In this document: positions 35,940-45,519 of the stretch, one piece after another
Layout of the letters: each line of letters begins with the position of its first letter
How positions within the stretch are numbered: the first letter of the stretch is position 1
From: Sandarakinorhabdus sp.
Lineage (GTDB): Bacteria; Pseudomonadota; Alphaproteobacteria; Sphingomonadales; Sphingomonadaceae
Direction: 5' to 3'
DNA length: 64,000 nucleotides
NCBI GenBank assembly: GCA_020692215.1
Contig: JAIMKW010000002.1
Coordinates: forward strand, 372,001-436,000
Made by a program: the position numbers and the translations under genes
The notes under the pieces: model-generated
Told to the model about the DNA's origin: nothing
The model's input: the letters and a program-made list of their open reading frames with translations, nothing else
Databases searched by the model: none

Positions 35940-37640
35940 TCAACCCTGCGATGTGCCGCTTCTCACCATTCGGTCATGCTGCAGAATCCGATCAACAGCC
36001 TGATCGGCTGCATCAGCGAACGGCTGCAACACCAGATCGGCAGGAACATCTACCAGCGACATGCGATCATCGTGCCGATCTGCCGTGATGGCAACCACGC
36101 CATTGAAACCCTGCTCTCGCAGCGCCTGAACCAGTATCTTTCGGCCATCGGCCTGGGATAGGCCGTTGGCCATAGGTTCGCGCAACGTCGATATGACAGA
36201 TCTCGACCGACCCAGGGGCAGATGCGCCAGGAACTCCGGGTCTGAAACATCGCCGTAAATGCCGGCAAAGCCATGCAGGCGCCATTCCTGCAAGGCTGTA
36301 GGGCTGAAATCGGCACCCAGCACATGCAGGCCCCGATCGGTCATGCGTTGCGCTATCGCCGTGCCATATCGGCCAACGCCAAGGACGATGGCATCATAAA
36401 CCTCTCCTGCTGGGGCACCGGAATCCGCATCCTCCCGCGGACTTGGCCTGTCGAACAGACCCAGGAAGGGCTTCATCCGTTCATACAGTTCATGCGAGTA
36501 GGTGATCATGTAGGTTGAGGTTGCAATCGTGATCAGCCCGACAAGGGTGACAAGCCCGAGCGCATCCTCATTCACATGGCCAAGGCCGACACCGACCCCC
36601 ATGAAGATCAGCGAGAACTCGCTGATCTGGGCCACGGTCAGGCCAGCGAGGAAGCCGGTCCTTCGGCGGTAGCCAAGGGCAACCATGATGATGAGGACGA
36701 TCAGCGGATTGCCGATCAGCACGAACGCCGAAAGAATGGCGGCTGCCATCCAGCTGTCTCCCAGGTTCCCGATATCGAGCTGAGAACCAAGAGCAATGAA
36801 GAAGAACAGCAAGAGAAAATCCCGAAGCGGTGCCAGCCGCGCCCCGATGGCATCGCGATACCGCGTGGACGCCAGCGCCACCCCGGCCAGAAGCCCCCCC
36901 AGTTCCTTGCCGAAGCCCAGCGTATCGCCAAGGGCGGCAAGCGCCGCCGCAAGCGCGATGGCGAACATGAGGAGAAGCTCGGGCGAATGCGCCAGCCTCT
37001 CAGTCAGCGGGTCGGCAAGATAGCGGATGAACAGCAGCACCAGCCCGAGCATGCCGAGGCTGGCGACAAGCACGATCAGGACATCGGCCGTTGTGGATTC
37101 GCCCGCCGTTCCGATGCCGATCGCCGACAAGGCTATCATGGCAAAAACGACGACGAGGTCCTGGACAATCAGGAAGCCCAGAGCGATCCGGCCATGCAGG
37201 CTGTCGATCTCCCGCTTGTCAGACAGCAGCTTAACGATGATGATGGTGCTGGAGAAGGTCAGTGCGATGGCGACATACAGGCTGGTGACGGCGCCGAACC
37301 CGAGCGCGAGGCAGATCAGGAAGCCGAAGCCTGCCGTAAACAACACCTGCCCCAGCCCTGTCGCAAGCGCCACGGGCCCCAATGTCCTGACAAGCTTGAG
37401 ATCGAGCTTTATGCCGACAAGGAACAGCAGGATGGCGATGCCAAGCTCTGCCAGCAGGTCGATCGGTTCACTGGACTGGGCAATCCCCAGAACTGACGGG
37501 CCGGCAAGGATGCCAACTGCGATAAAGCTGACAATCAAGGGTTGGCGAAGCAGAACACCTGCAAAACCCACGAGTGCCGCCAGCACAAGCAGCGCTGCAA
37601 TTTCATTGAACAAGGAGCTGGTCGCCCACTCGGCCAGCAT
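35940..37640 (-). CDS. CPA2-family monovalent cation:proton antiporter with RCK/TrkA-N domain
   Basis: 566 residues from ATG 37640, with AAGGATGATC upstream. About twelve membrane helices occupy residues 1-380, including GRIALGFLIVQDLVVV, which holds the Gln-Asp of the Kef/CPA2 transport path. From about residue 405 a cytoplasmic nucleotide-binding domain begins (YDAIVLGVGRYGTAIAQ). The KefB/KefC arrangement is similar, but the family also includes unregulated K+ or Na+ antiporters. It diverges from a universal stress protein, which fits an ion or pH stress role. Confidence 0.9.
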   Translation of the reverse strand: MLAEWATSSLFNEIAALLVLAALVGFAGVLLRQPLIVSFIAVGILAGPSVLGIAQSSEPIDLLAELGIAILLFLVGIKLDLKLVRTLGPVALATGLGQVLFTAGFGFLICLALGFGAVTSLYVAIALTFSSTIIIVKLLSDKREIDSLHGRIALGFLIVQDLVVVFAMIALSAIGIGTAGESTTADVLIVLVASLGMLGLVLLFIRYLADPLTERLAHSPELLLMFAIALAAALAALGDTLGFGKELGGLLAGVALASTRYRDAIGARLAPLRDFLLLFFFIALGSQLDIGNLGDSWMAAAILSAFVLIGNPLIVLIIMVALGYRRRTGFLAGLTVAQISEFSLIFMGVGVGLGHVNEDALGLVTLVGLITIATSTYMITYSHELYERMKPFLGLFDRPSPREDADSGAPAGEVYDAIVLGVGRYGTAIAQRMTDRGLHVLGADFSPTALQEWRLHGFAGIYGDVSDPEFLAHLPLGRSRSVISTLREPMANGLSQADGRKILVQALREQGFNGVVAITADRHDDRMSLVDVPADLVLQPFADAADQAVDRILQHDRMVRSGTSQG

Positions 37641-37782
37641 TGATCATCCTTTTTCAAACCGGCCTGAGAGGCGAAGACACATTGCGGTTCTGCAACAAAG
37701 GGGCCACAATTCCAACCCATTCATATTTCTGCCCATGTGATCCGGCTTCAATCGCCCAATTCTGCCTTGAAAGGATAGAGAT

Positions 37783-38607
37783 ATGGGGCCCATTGTCGTT
37801 GCGACCGATCTGACGCCGACATCCGATCGTGCACTTCGGCGCGCTATACGCATCGCGCGGGACTGCAAGGCAGGGCTCGTGCTGCTGCATGTGGCATCCC
37901 GAGCGGATGCAGCAGCCACAGTCGAGGCGCTGGCGGCTTGTTGCAGAGCCGACGAGGGCGTGGACTGCACAGCTCTCGTCGTCGGCGGCGACCCACCAGA
38001 GGCGATCCCGGCCAAGGCCGCAGACCTTGGGGCAAGCCTGATTGTGATGGGACCGCACAATCGAACAACATTGCAAACCATGGCAGCCGGAGTCGGGGCA
38101 TCGCGCTCGGTGCGCAATGTTGTGTCCCCGATGCTCATTGCCAACGGCCAGGTTACAGGCCGCTACGCAAAGATTCTGGTATCAACCGATTTTTCACCCT
38201 GCTCGCTGTCCGCAGTCGCCGCGCTGAAGCAGCTTGGCCTGGCAAGCGATGCGCAGACAATCCTCTATCATGCATACGAACCGCGACCCTATGGCGGGAT
38301 CGCTGCTGCCGCCATGACGAAAGAAGCCCGCGCTGCAGAGCTTGCGGATCTCCACGGGGCGGCCGCGCTTGCACTCTCGAATTTCGCATCCGAGACGGGC
38401 CTGGATGCCGATTTGATGGTCACCGAACCGCTGTCGGCAAGCCCGGCCACGATGATCCTGTCTAAAGCGAAGCAGAAAGGCGCAGACCTCATCGTGATGG
38501 GAACGCAGGGCAAGTCTGCCGTCGCACGGCTGGTTCTGGGCAGCGTGGCGGAAGAACTGCTGCGCGGCATCGATATCGACCTGATGGTGGTTCCGCCCTC
38601 GCTTTGA
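37783..38607 (+). CDS. tandem-domain universal stress protein
   Basis: 274 residues holding two UspA folds. The second domain has the full ATP-binding signature in MGTQGKSAVARLVLGSVAEEL. The first keeps the spacing (MGPHNRTTLQTMAAGVGAS) but has Asn where the second glycine is usual, so nucleotide binding there may be weak. AAGGA precedes the start. It is divergent from the antiporter by about 140 bases. Confidence 0.88.
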   Translation: MGPIVVATDLTPTSDRALRRAIRIARDCKAGLVLLHVASRADAAATVEALAACCRADEGVDCTALVVGGDPPEAIPAKAADLGASLIVMGPHNRTTLQTMAAGVGASRSVRNVVSPMLIANGQVTGRYAKILVSTDFSPCSLSAVAALKQLGLASDAQTILYHAYEPRPYGGIAAAAMTKEARAAELADLHGAAALALSNFASETGLDADLMVTEPLSASPATMILSKAKQKGADLIVMGTQGKSAVARLVLGSVAEELLRGIDIDLMVVPPSL

Positions 38608-38641
38608 GAGCGAAGGCCATGCAAGCCACAGGCTGCACGGC

Positions 38642-40117
38642 TCAGCTGATTTGCCTGCGCGCCCAGGCACTGAGGCTGTCGACAGCAATGACCGCCCCCG
38701 CAAGCAGCATCAGGATGACGCCGACAACATGCCAGTTCGACCAGTCGACGGCCAGCTTGAGATCGTGACCGATACCCCCTGCCCCGACGATGCCCAGCAC
38801 GCTTGCTGCACGAACATTATATTCCAGCATGAACAGGATAGAACCGGCGAGAGCCGGTAGCGCCACCGGCCAGACAGCATGAACGAACCGCTGCGGCCCG
38901 GATGCGCCCAGCTCCGCCAACGCTCCCGCAGCGGACGTTTCCGCGCCTTCGAAGGCTTCGTAGAAGAATTTGGTAAGATAGCCTACCGAATAGGCCATCA
39001 GCCCCAGCACGCCGGCCATGGCTCCAAGGCCAACGGCAGCCACGAACAGCAGCGCCCACACGATCGAAGGCACCGATCGCCAGATGTTGAGAACAATGCG
39101 AACCGGCCAGCCAAGCCATGGCGGCGTGATATTGCGTGCGGCAAGCGCCGAAAGAGGCAAGGCCATGACGATGGCAAAAAGCGTTCCAAGGATCGCCATG
39201 CGAAGCGTATCGAGCAGCGCGACACCCAGATCCCGCCACCGAATTTCACCCATCTGGCCCGCAGTGGGAACCAGCCGCGCCAGAAACCGCAATGCTTCCC
39301 CAAAAGCGCCTTCGGCAGTTCCCGGCGTCACCTCCATCACGCCCCACGAAAGGATGATCGCGCCTGCAAGCAGCACAAGGAACGACGCAGATGGCGGAAT
39401 GCGCTGCCCGGCCGGGTTGGGTTCCATCTGCATCGCAGCTGGTGCAGCAGCTGGCTTCCCGGAAACGATATCCAGGACATGGCCCGCCTGAAGGCGAATA
39501 ACCCGGTCGGCATGGGCTTCGGCAAGCGCCACATCGTGAAGAACCGACACCAGAGTCAGCCCGCGCTCGCGGCGAAGTTCATCCAGCAGGGACATGATCG
39601 CCGCCGCATTGGCAGGATCGAGGCTGGCGACCGGCTCGTCGGCAAGCAGAATATCCGGATCCTGCATCAGGGCGCGGGCAATGGCGACCCGCTGGGCTTC
39701 GCCGCCCGAAAGGGTGCACACCGGCGCATCGAGCCTGTGCCCCAGCCCTACCCTGCGCAACAGCGTTTCAGCCCGTGCTCGCTCGGCTGGAGGAAATGCG
39801 AAAGACCGTGCAAACGACAGACGGCCAAGACTTCCGTGCAGAACATTGCGCAGGGCCGAAGCGCGCGGCACAAGCCGCAGATCCTGGTGAATTCGGGCTA
39901 CCCTGCCCGCCAGTTCGACGCGCCCGGATGTTGGCGCCAGCTGGCCTGCCAGCACAGCAACTAGACTGGATTTTCCGCTACCCGATGGCCCGATGATGGC
40001 AACATGGCTTCCGGCTGGAACATCGAACGCAACACTGTTCAGCGCTGCCACAGCGCCTTTCGGCGTCTGGTAGCTCAGCGAAAGGCCATGTGCCCGGATG
40101 GCAGCAGGGGCTGCTAT
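38642..40117 (-). CDS. fused ATPase-permease of a phosphonate-type ABC importer (PhnC-PhnE fusion)
   Basis: About 491 residues. The N-terminal ATPase has Walker A IIGPSGSGKSSLV, signature LSGGEAQRVAIARAL and Walker B ILLADEPVASLDP. After a Pro/Ala linker (residues about 235-260) comes a five- to six-helix permease with the cytoplasmic loop TSAAGALAELGASGPQRF and the PhnE-like VGAGGIGHDL. In known importers these are separate proteins. The start is unclear. In this frame no ATG, GTG or TTG lies between a TTG at 40321, deep inside the phnD-like gene, and the ATPase domain. An ATA at 40117 overlaps the preceding stop (ATAG) and has AGGGG eight bases upstream, so I used it. A near-cognate start, programmed frameshift or sequence error are all possible. 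Confidence 0.85.
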   Translation of the reverse strand: MAAPAAIRAHGLSLSYQTPKGAVAALNSVAFDVPAGSHVAIIGPSGSGKSSLVAVLAGQLAPTSGRVELAGRVARIHQDLRLVPRASALRNVLHGSLGRLSFARSFAFPPAERARAETLLRRVGLGHRLDAPVCTLSGGEAQRVAIARALMQDPDILLADEPVASLDPANAAAIMSLLDELRRERGLTLVSVLHDVALAEAHADRVIRLQAGHVLDIVSGKPAAAPAAMQMEPNPAGQRIPPSASFLVLLAGAIILSWGVMEVTPGTAEGAFGEALRFLARLVPTAGQMGEIRWRDLGVALLDTLRMAILGTLFAIVMALPLSALAARNITPPWLGWPVRIVLNIWRSVPSIVWALLFVAAVGLGAMAGVLGLMAYSVGYLTKFFYEAFEGAETSAAGALAELGASGPQRFVHAVWPVALPALAGSILFMLEYNVRAASVLGIVGAGGIGHDLKLAVDWSNWHVVGVILMLLAGAVIAVDSLSAWARRQIS

Positions 40118-41073
40118 TTCACCAACCCCTGAACAGGCAGCCCGGTGCGCTCGATCGCCCGGACCGTCGCGGCGATGTGGGAAGCCTCGTTCACCACCTT
40201 GAGACCGGATGCGCCATAGACATCCGACAGCATGGCGGGCGATGTCTTTGTCATGTCGAGCAATGCCGCCTGGATCGCCTTTGCGTCTGCCGCCGACACA
40301 CCAGCCGAGACTGCCACGCAATGGGTTGGAACGCCGGGTGTACGCGCAAGAATGCGAAGATCAGCCTGCTTGTCCTCAGGCAGATATGTCGTGCGTTTTG
40401 GCCCTTCAACCGTATAGTCGGAAACCGCACAGACATCCCCGCGGCCGGCCAGAACCTGCTCCAGCGCCTGGGTGTAGCCGCCCCCATAAGCAACGCTGCG
40501 GAACGCCTGCTCGGGCGGCTGCGCGCGCTTCAACAGGCCTTCGCGAACCATGCGATCATAGGGAAAGACAAACCCGGAGGTCGACGTGTTCGACGTGAAC
40601 ACCATCCGAAGTGTCTTCGCCTGACGCTGAAGATCGGCATAGCTGCGCAGCGGGCTATCGCGCTTTACAACGAACACGCTGTCGTAATCGGTGCGGGCGC
40701 GGCCGCTGGTATCGGTGCGCACTTCGGCCAGGATCAACCGGGCGCCGCCATCGCGCCGTGCCAGCAGGAATGGCAGAGACGAAAGCCAGGCAACATCTGC
40801 GCGCTTCGAAACCAGCGCCTGCACCGTGGCGGCATAGGCCAGCGGCACCAGCACCTTCACTTCGCGGCCAAGCCGGCTGGACAGGGCTTCTGCGACGCCA
40901 TCTGCCGCCTTCTGGATCGCCGCAGGTTCCTTCTGGGGCTGGAACGCAAACACCAACGGGCTGCGCTTGCGCGCAACGGCAGGGGCCGCGAACAGGGCCG
41001 CGCCACCCAGGACAACAGAGCGACGATCGATGACTGGAAACAACAGCGAACCTTTCTTGCGATTGGCTCGCAA
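40114..41073 (-). CDS. PhnD-like substrate-binding protein of an ABC importer
   Basis: Up to 319 residues from TTG 41073, which follows the previous gene's stop directly (TAGTTG). A second TTG at 41043 has the better ribosome site (AAAGG) and would begin closer to a Tat-like signal sequence (DRRSVVLGGAALFAAPAVA). The mature part (VFAFQPQKEPAAIQKAADGV, LVSKRADVAWLSSLPFLLA, VFTSNTSTSGFVFPYDRMV) is the PhnD/phosphite-binding fold. No C-P lyase or phosphonatase gene is near, so the substrate could be another oxyanion or an organic ligand. Confidence 0.85.
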   Translation of the reverse strand: MRANRKKGSLLFPVIDRRSVVLGGAALFAAPAVARKRSPLVFAFQPQKEPAAIQKAADGVAEALSSRLGREVKVLVPLAYAATVQALVSKRADVAWLSSLPFLLARRDGGARLILAEVRTDTSGRARTDYDSVFVVKRDSPLRSYADLQRQAKTLRMVFTSNTSTSGFVFPYDRMVREGLLKRAQPPEQAFRSVAYGGGYTQALEQVLAGRGDVCAVSDYTVEGPKRTTYLPEDKQADLRILARTPGVPTHCVAVSAGVSAADAKAIQAALLDMTKTSPAMLSDVYGASGLKVVNEASHIAATVRAIERTGLPVQGLVK

Positions 41074-41568
41074 CTAGTCGCTGCCATTCTCCGGCGCAAG
41101 GCGTTTTGCCGCCGATTCACGATTTCCCGTGGCCGGAACCAGGCCCACAGCCTGTCCCAGACCAAGGTGTGGCATGTTGCCATAGATCGTCTCGACAGAC
41201 CCCGGTGCCAGCCTGATCGTTTCATGCCAGATGCCCACGGCGGCACCCTCGCCCGTGCCTACCATCTTGAAGAACGCGGTCCAGGCGGGGCGGTGCTGGC
41301 GTGTGCTGTCGTGCGCATAGGCGATCAGATCGTCGGTCGAGCGCCAATATTGCTGCACCAGGATATTTCGTCCGGACCACCATGTTCTGGCACCCAGAAA
41401 CCCGGAATTGCTGTCACGTCCCACTTCGGCCAGCATACGCCCCATGGAATTCGCGACCGGCAGCCACTTGCCAATCGCAAACAGCCTGTTCACCCGCATA
41501 CCGATGAGGAACAAAACAGCTTCTGGCCCCAGATTGGCCGTGTGACGGCCCCAAATGATATCCGCCAT
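41074..41568 (-). CDS. DUF4188 family protein (monooxygenase-like)
   Basis: 164 residues from ATG 41568, with AAGGGA eight bases upstream. Family features are VLFLIGMRVNRLFAIGKWLP, GFLGARTWWSGRNILVQQYW and GIWHETIRLAPG. Members are often named monooxygenases on weak grounds; the fold is a ferredoxin-like barrel. It heads the operon with the binding protein and fused transporter and is divergent from a cytochrome P450 gene, with a palindrome between. Confidence 0.82.
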   Translation of the reverse strand: MADIIWGRHTANLGPEAVLFLIGMRVNRLFAIGKWLPVANSMGRMLAEVGRDSNSGFLGARTWWSGRNILVQQYWRSTDDLIAYAHDSTRQHRPAWTAFFKMVGTGEGAAVGIWHETIRLAPGSVETIYGNMPHLGLGQAVGLVPATGNRESAAKRLAPENGSD

Positions 41569-41638
41569 GGCCAAGTCCCTTCCGCAAAAAAAGCTGTTCG
41601 GATTGGGCCTGCATGTCAAGTTGCCGTCAGCGAACAAG

Positions 41639-41659
41639 TTGCGTATATGAAATACGCAA
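41639..41659. promoter_or_regulatory. perfect 21-bp palindrome, TetR-type operator candidate
   Basis: TTGCGTAT-N5-ATACGCAA is a perfect 8-5-8 dyad. It ends 17 bases before the P450 start and lies 70 bases from the divergent DUF4188 start, so one bound dimer could control both directions. Size and symmetry fit TetR-family sites. No TetR gene is in the window. Confidence 0.65.
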
Positions 41660-41676
41660 AATTCAGGGAGACGAGA

Positions 41677-43056
41677 ATGAACGCGCCAGTCAACCCCAAG
41701 GACCTCTACCCGGCCGATTTGAAGTCACGTGGTTTCGAGGATCTGGCGCATGTGCCTGGCCCGCCCCCTGCGCGCTCCAAAACGCTGCGCACCATCAAGT
41801 TTCTGGCCGATCCGCTGAAGGCGATCACAACCCTGGCGGATCAATATGGCCCTGTTTTCCGCCGACAGGATTATATGGGATGGGGCGTCACCATATTGGG
41901 GCCGGAAGCAAATGAACTTGTGCTGTTCAACAAGGACAAGATCTTTTCCTCCAAGCTCGGCTGGGATCCGGTTTTGAACCTGGTCTTCCCCAACGGCCTC
42001 ATGATGATGGATTTCGATCATCACCGGTCGCACCGCAAGACCCTGTCGGTTGCGTTCAAGCCGGCGCCGATGAAATCCTATCTCAACGGCCTGAACGAAG
42101 GCATCACGCGCTCCGTCGCGCGCTGGGAAACCGGCAAGACGTTCAAATTTTATCCGGCAATCAAGAACCTCACGCTCGATCTTGCGGCAGGCTCGTTCCT
42201 CGGCCTGCCATGGGGCCCCGAGGCGCAGAAGATCAACCAGGCCTTTACCGATATGGTTCTTGCCTCGGTTTCCATCGTCCGCCGCCCGCTTCCCTTCACC
42301 CAGATGCGGCGAGGCGTGCAGGGGCGGCAGTTCCTGTGCCACTATTTCGGGGCCGAGATCCCCAAGCGGCGCGGAAAGGCCGGCGACGATTTCTTCACCC
42401 AATTCTGCAATGCAGTAGACGATGAAGGCAAGCAACTGACCGATCAGGAAATCATCGACCATATGAACTTCCTGATGATGGCCGCACACGACACGCTCAC
42501 CTCGTCCATCACATCCATGGTCTATTTCCTGGGCACCAATCCGGAATGGCAGGAAAAGCTGCGTGAAGAGGTGGATGGTGTCCGTGCCCGGCATGGCGAT
42601 GTGCTGCCGTATGAAGCGCTCGGCGAGCTTGAACTGGTGGAAATGGCCTTCAAGGAATCGCTGCGCCTGATCCCGCCGGTGCCGATGATCCCGCGGCGCG
42701 CCATCAAGGATTTCGAGTTTCACGGCTACAAGATCCCGGCCGGCTCGGGCGTGGGTATCAACCCGCTCTACACCCACCACATGGAAGAGCATTGGCCTGA
42801 TCCGGAACGCTTCGATCCGCTGCGCTTCACAACGCAGATGTCGGCCAACCGGCACAAATATGCCTGGGTGCCCTTTGGTGGAGGGGCGCACATGTGCCTT
42901 GGCCTCCACTTCGCCTACATGCAGGCCAAGGCGTTCTTCTTCCAGCTGCTTTCCACACGCCGGATCGTGCTTCCGGAAGGCTATAAGTGCGAATTCCAGA
43001 TGGTACCGATCCCCCGGCCGAAGGATGGGCTTCCCGTCACGCTCGTCGCGCGGTGA
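41677..43056 (+). CDS. cytochrome P450
   Basis: 459 residues from ATG 41677, with GGGAG upstream. The I-helix motif is MMAAHDTLTSSI, with His-Asp-Thr where Gly-x-Asp-Thr is commonest; the K-helix ExxR is FKESLR; the heme ligand is Cys407 in FGGGAHMCLGLHFA. The enzyme is soluble with no membrane anchor. A ferredoxin and reductase are not nearby. It overlaps the next hydrolase gene by four bases (GTGA), so the two act together, perhaps oxidising then cleaving a hydrophobic ester or lactone. That pathway is inference. Confidence 0.94.
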   Translation: MNAPVNPKDLYPADLKSRGFEDLAHVPGPPPARSKTLRTIKFLADPLKAITTLADQYGPVFRRQDYMGWGVTILGPEANELVLFNKDKIFSSKLGWDPVLNLVFPNGLMMMDFDHHRSHRKTLSVAFKPAPMKSYLNGLNEGITRSVARWETGKTFKFYPAIKNLTLDLAAGSFLGLPWGPEAQKINQAFTDMVLASVSIVRRPLPFTQMRRGVQGRQFLCHYFGAEIPKRRGKAGDDFFTQFCNAVDDEGKQLTDQEIIDHMNFLMMAAHDTLTSSITSMVYFLGTNPEWQEKLREEVDGVRARHGDVLPYEALGELELVEMAFKESLRLIPPVPMIPRRAIKDFEFHGYKIPAGSGVGINPLYTHHMEEHWPDPERFDPLRFTTQMSANRHKYAWVPFGGGAHMCLGLHFAYMQAKAFFFQLLSTRRIVLPEGYKCEFQMVPIPRPKDGLPVTLVAR

Positions 43057-44036
43057 AGGCGAAACCCGGCCGGCGCCGTTTCTGGCTCTGGACTCTGGCA
43101 GCACTTGCGGCAGGGCTGGTCTTTGCCTTCCTGCTGTCCCGGACGCCTGATGTTCCAGCAGAAGATCTTCGCGCGAAATACGGCTCACCCGATTCCCAAT
43201 ATGTGGAGCTTTCGCCGGGCTTCACGGTGCATCTGCGCGACCAGGGGCCCAAGGACGCCCCCGCCCTGTTTCTTGTCCACGGGTCGAACGCCTCGCTGCA
43301 CACCTGGGAACCCTGGGTGACACGGTTGTCCAGCCGTTTCAGGCTGGTCTCGCTTGATCTGCAGGGGCACGGCCTGACAGGGCCGATCCTGGACAATTGC
43401 TACACAACGGCCTGCATGGCCAGCACGGTGGAAGCCGTACGCGCGAAGCTGGGGATCGAGCGTCTGGCCATCGCCGGCAACAGCATGGGTGGCGGCGTCG
43501 CCATCGCCTATGCCTTGTCGCACCCGGAACGGGTTGCAGGGCTGGTTCTGGTGGATTCGTCCGGGGCTGCGATGGCGGGATCCGGTTCCGTGCCGCTTGG
43601 CTTCCGGATTGCGCGCACACCTGTTCTGCGCGACGTGGCGGCCAGCATCACCCCACGCTTTCTGGTGGCCCGTACACTTGAAGCATCGGTCAGCATCAAG
43701 GCGGTCGCAAGCGAGGAAGCGATCACCCGCTATTGGGAATTGCTGCGCGCGCCAGGCAACCGCGAAGCGACACTTGACCGTTTCGGGCAGGGCTTTGCGC
43801 GGTTCGATCGCGCCGCGCTTGCACCGCTTGCGAACACACCGGTCCTGATCCTGTGGGGCGAGGAGGATGCGCTGATCCCTGTCGCTGCGGCGCGATGGTT
43901 CAAGGATGCCCTGCCGGCCGCGCAGATGATCATCTACCCCGGCATTGGGCACATCCCGCACGAAGAGACACCAGACCGCTCGGCAGCCGACGTGGCCGCA
44001 TTCGTCGAAACGGCCTATTCGGCAGCCGCGCTGTAG
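43053..44036 (+). CDS. membrane-anchored alpha/beta hydrolase
   Basis: 327 residues from GTG 43053 overlapping the P450 stop. One N-terminal anchor helix ([20 protein letters not shown]). Oxyanion region [12 protein letters not shown]; nucleophile Ser144 in AGNSMGGG; acid Asp in [10 protein letters not shown]; catalytic His in [10 protein letters not shown]. The catalytic site is complete. Its 3' end overlaps the convergent tgt by 22 bases. Confidence 0.9.
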   Translation: MKAKPGRRRFWLWTLAALAAGLVFAFLLSRTPDVPAEDLRAKYGSPDSQYVELSPGFTVHLRDQGPKDAPALFLVHGSNASLHTWEPWVTRLSSRFRLVSLDLQGHGLTGPILDNCYTTACMASTVEAVRAKLGIERLAIAGNSMGGGVAIAYALSHPERVAGLVLVDSSGAAMAGSGSVPLGFRIARTPVLRDVAASITPRFLVARTLEASVSIKAVASEEAITRYWELLRAPGNREATLDRFGQGFARFDRAALAPLANTPVLILWGEEDALIPVAAARWFKDALPAAQMIIYPGIGHIPHEETPDRSAADVAAFVETAYSAAAL

Positions 44037-45133
44037 CGGGACAGGCGATCCCTGGCGAAGGCCTCGACCTTACCTTTGGAGATTGCATCGCGCAGGCCCC
44101 GCATCAGGTCTTGATAGTGCCAGATATTATGCTCGGTCAGAAGCATGGCGCCCAGCATTTCGCCGGCCTTGAACAGATGGTGCAGATAGGCCCGGCTGTA
44201 GCTGGCACAGACCGGGCAGGGGCAGCCCGCATCAAGCGGCCCGCTGTCCTCCGCGTGGCGGGCATTGCGCAGGTTCAGCGTCCCGCCCAGCGTGAAAGCC
44301 TGTGCTGTGCGGCCTGATCGGGTCGGCAAGACGCAATCAAACATATCGATTCCGCGCATCACCGCGCCGATGATATCGGACGGCTTCCCAACGCCCATCA
44401 GGTAGCGTGGTTTTTCAGCCGGCAGCATGCCGGGCGCATAGTCCAGCACTTCGAACATGGCCTGCTGGCCTTCGCCGACCGCAAGGCCGCCTATTGCATA
44501 GCCTTCAAAGCCGATCTCTTGCAGCTTGTCGGCCGATTCCTGCCGCAGATCCGGGAACATCGAACCCTGCTGAATCCCGAACAGTGCACCCTGGTCGGAC
44601 TTCAGGAATTCGTCACGCGATCGTTTTGCCCAGCGCATCGAAAGCCGCATCGAGCTTTCGGCCCGTTCCCGTGTCGCTGGAAAGGGCGTACACTCATCGA
44701 ACGCCATCACGATGTCAGACCCCAGCAGGCGCTGGATTTCGATCGATCGCTCCGGGCTCACGAAATGCTTCGCGCCATCGACATGGCTCTGGAACGAGAC
44801 CCCCTCTTCCCTCATTTTTACCAGCGCCCCCAGAGACATGACCTGATAGCCTCCGCTATCCGTCAGAATCGGATGCGGCCAGTTCATGAACCGATGCAGT
44901 CCGCCCAGACGGGCCATCCGCTCGGCACCAGGCCGAAGCATCAGATGATAGGTGTTCCCGAGGATGATGTCGGCGCCCGCAGCACGAACATCATCTGGCT
45001 TCATCGCCTTGACGGTTGCAGCCGTGCCCACCGGCATGAAGGCCGGCGTGCGGATCGTGCCACGCGCCATGCGGATTTCGCCGGTGCGGGCACGGCCATC
45101 CGTTTTATGGATGTGGAAGGAAAACTCAGCCAT
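44015..45133 (-). CDS. tgt: tRNA-guanine transglycosylase
   Basis: 372 residues from ATG 45133. Catalytic and base-binding motifs are [13 protein letters not shown] and FDECTPFPA; the zinc site is [17 protein letters not shown]. It inserts preQ1 (bacteria) at position 34 of GUN tRNAs. It normally follows queA directly. Here a 120-base relic of a queA 3' end overlaps its start and the functional queA is 1.4 kb upstream. Confidence 0.96.
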   Translation of the reverse strand: MAEFSFHIHKTDGRARTGEIRMARGTIRTPAFMPVGTAATVKAMKPDDVRAAGADIILGNTYHLMLRPGAERMARLGGLHRFMNWPHPILTDSGGYQVMSLGALVKMREEGVSFQSHVDGAKHFVSPERSIEIQRLLGSDIVMAFDECTPFPATRERAESSMRLSMRWAKRSRDEFLKSDQGALFGIQQGSMFPDLRQESADKLQEIGFEGYAIGGLAVGEGQQAMFEVLDYAPGMLPAEKPRYLMGVGKPSDIIGAVMRGIDMFDCVLPTRSGRTAQAFTLGGTLNLRNARHAEDSGPLDAGCPCPVCASYSRAYLHHLFKAGEMLGAMLLTEHNIWHYQDLMRGLRDAISKGKVEAFARDRLSRYSAAAE

Positions 45134-45245
45134 CAGACCGCAATAGCGAACTGTCGCCAAAGGAATAGAAGCGATAGCCGTTTTCGATGGCATTCCGGTA
45201 AGCCACCTGCATCCTCCCCAGTCCCATCAATGCAGAGACAAGCAT
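45126..45245 (-). pseudogene. 3' remnant of a second, diverged queA
   Basis: The minus-strand frame reads [18 protein letters not shown], then [18 protein letters not shown], ending in TGA eight bases inside tgt. It aligns without gaps to the C-terminus of the intact QueA at 46529, with 25 of 36 identical residues. Upstream of 45245 the similarity stops abruptly, where QueA has FHLPKSTLF. So it is not a recent tandem copy but the tail of a different queA allele, cut by a recombination event. Confidence 0.8.
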
Positions 45246-45519
45246 GACCTGATTTAACCATATAGGTTCAAAAGTGGAAGAAAAATAGACCAAATCTCTG
45301 GATTCTCATCGCAATTTCTTGGGCAACCCATCCACCACCCAACCGCGGCGGAGCGAGGTGCTGCCATCTGCGATAAGCCGGAAGCACATTGCTGCACAAG
45401 GTTGCACCCAAGTTCACCCGCCAGCCACCTATTTGCACCTGTGCCGGCCGCGCTGGACACAAGTCGGCCGTTGGCTAAGATGCGGGAGAAGAGGCTGCGT
45501 CCTCTTGGGAAGCAGAGAT
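45246..45519. other. AT-rich junction segment upstream of the Tat-signal hydrolase
   Basis: No gene is supported. The 80 bases next to the queA relic are noticeably AT-rich (for example around 45248-45310) compared with the flanks and mark the probable breakpoint. The remainder must contain the hydrolase promoter, which I cannot place. Confidence 0.5.
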
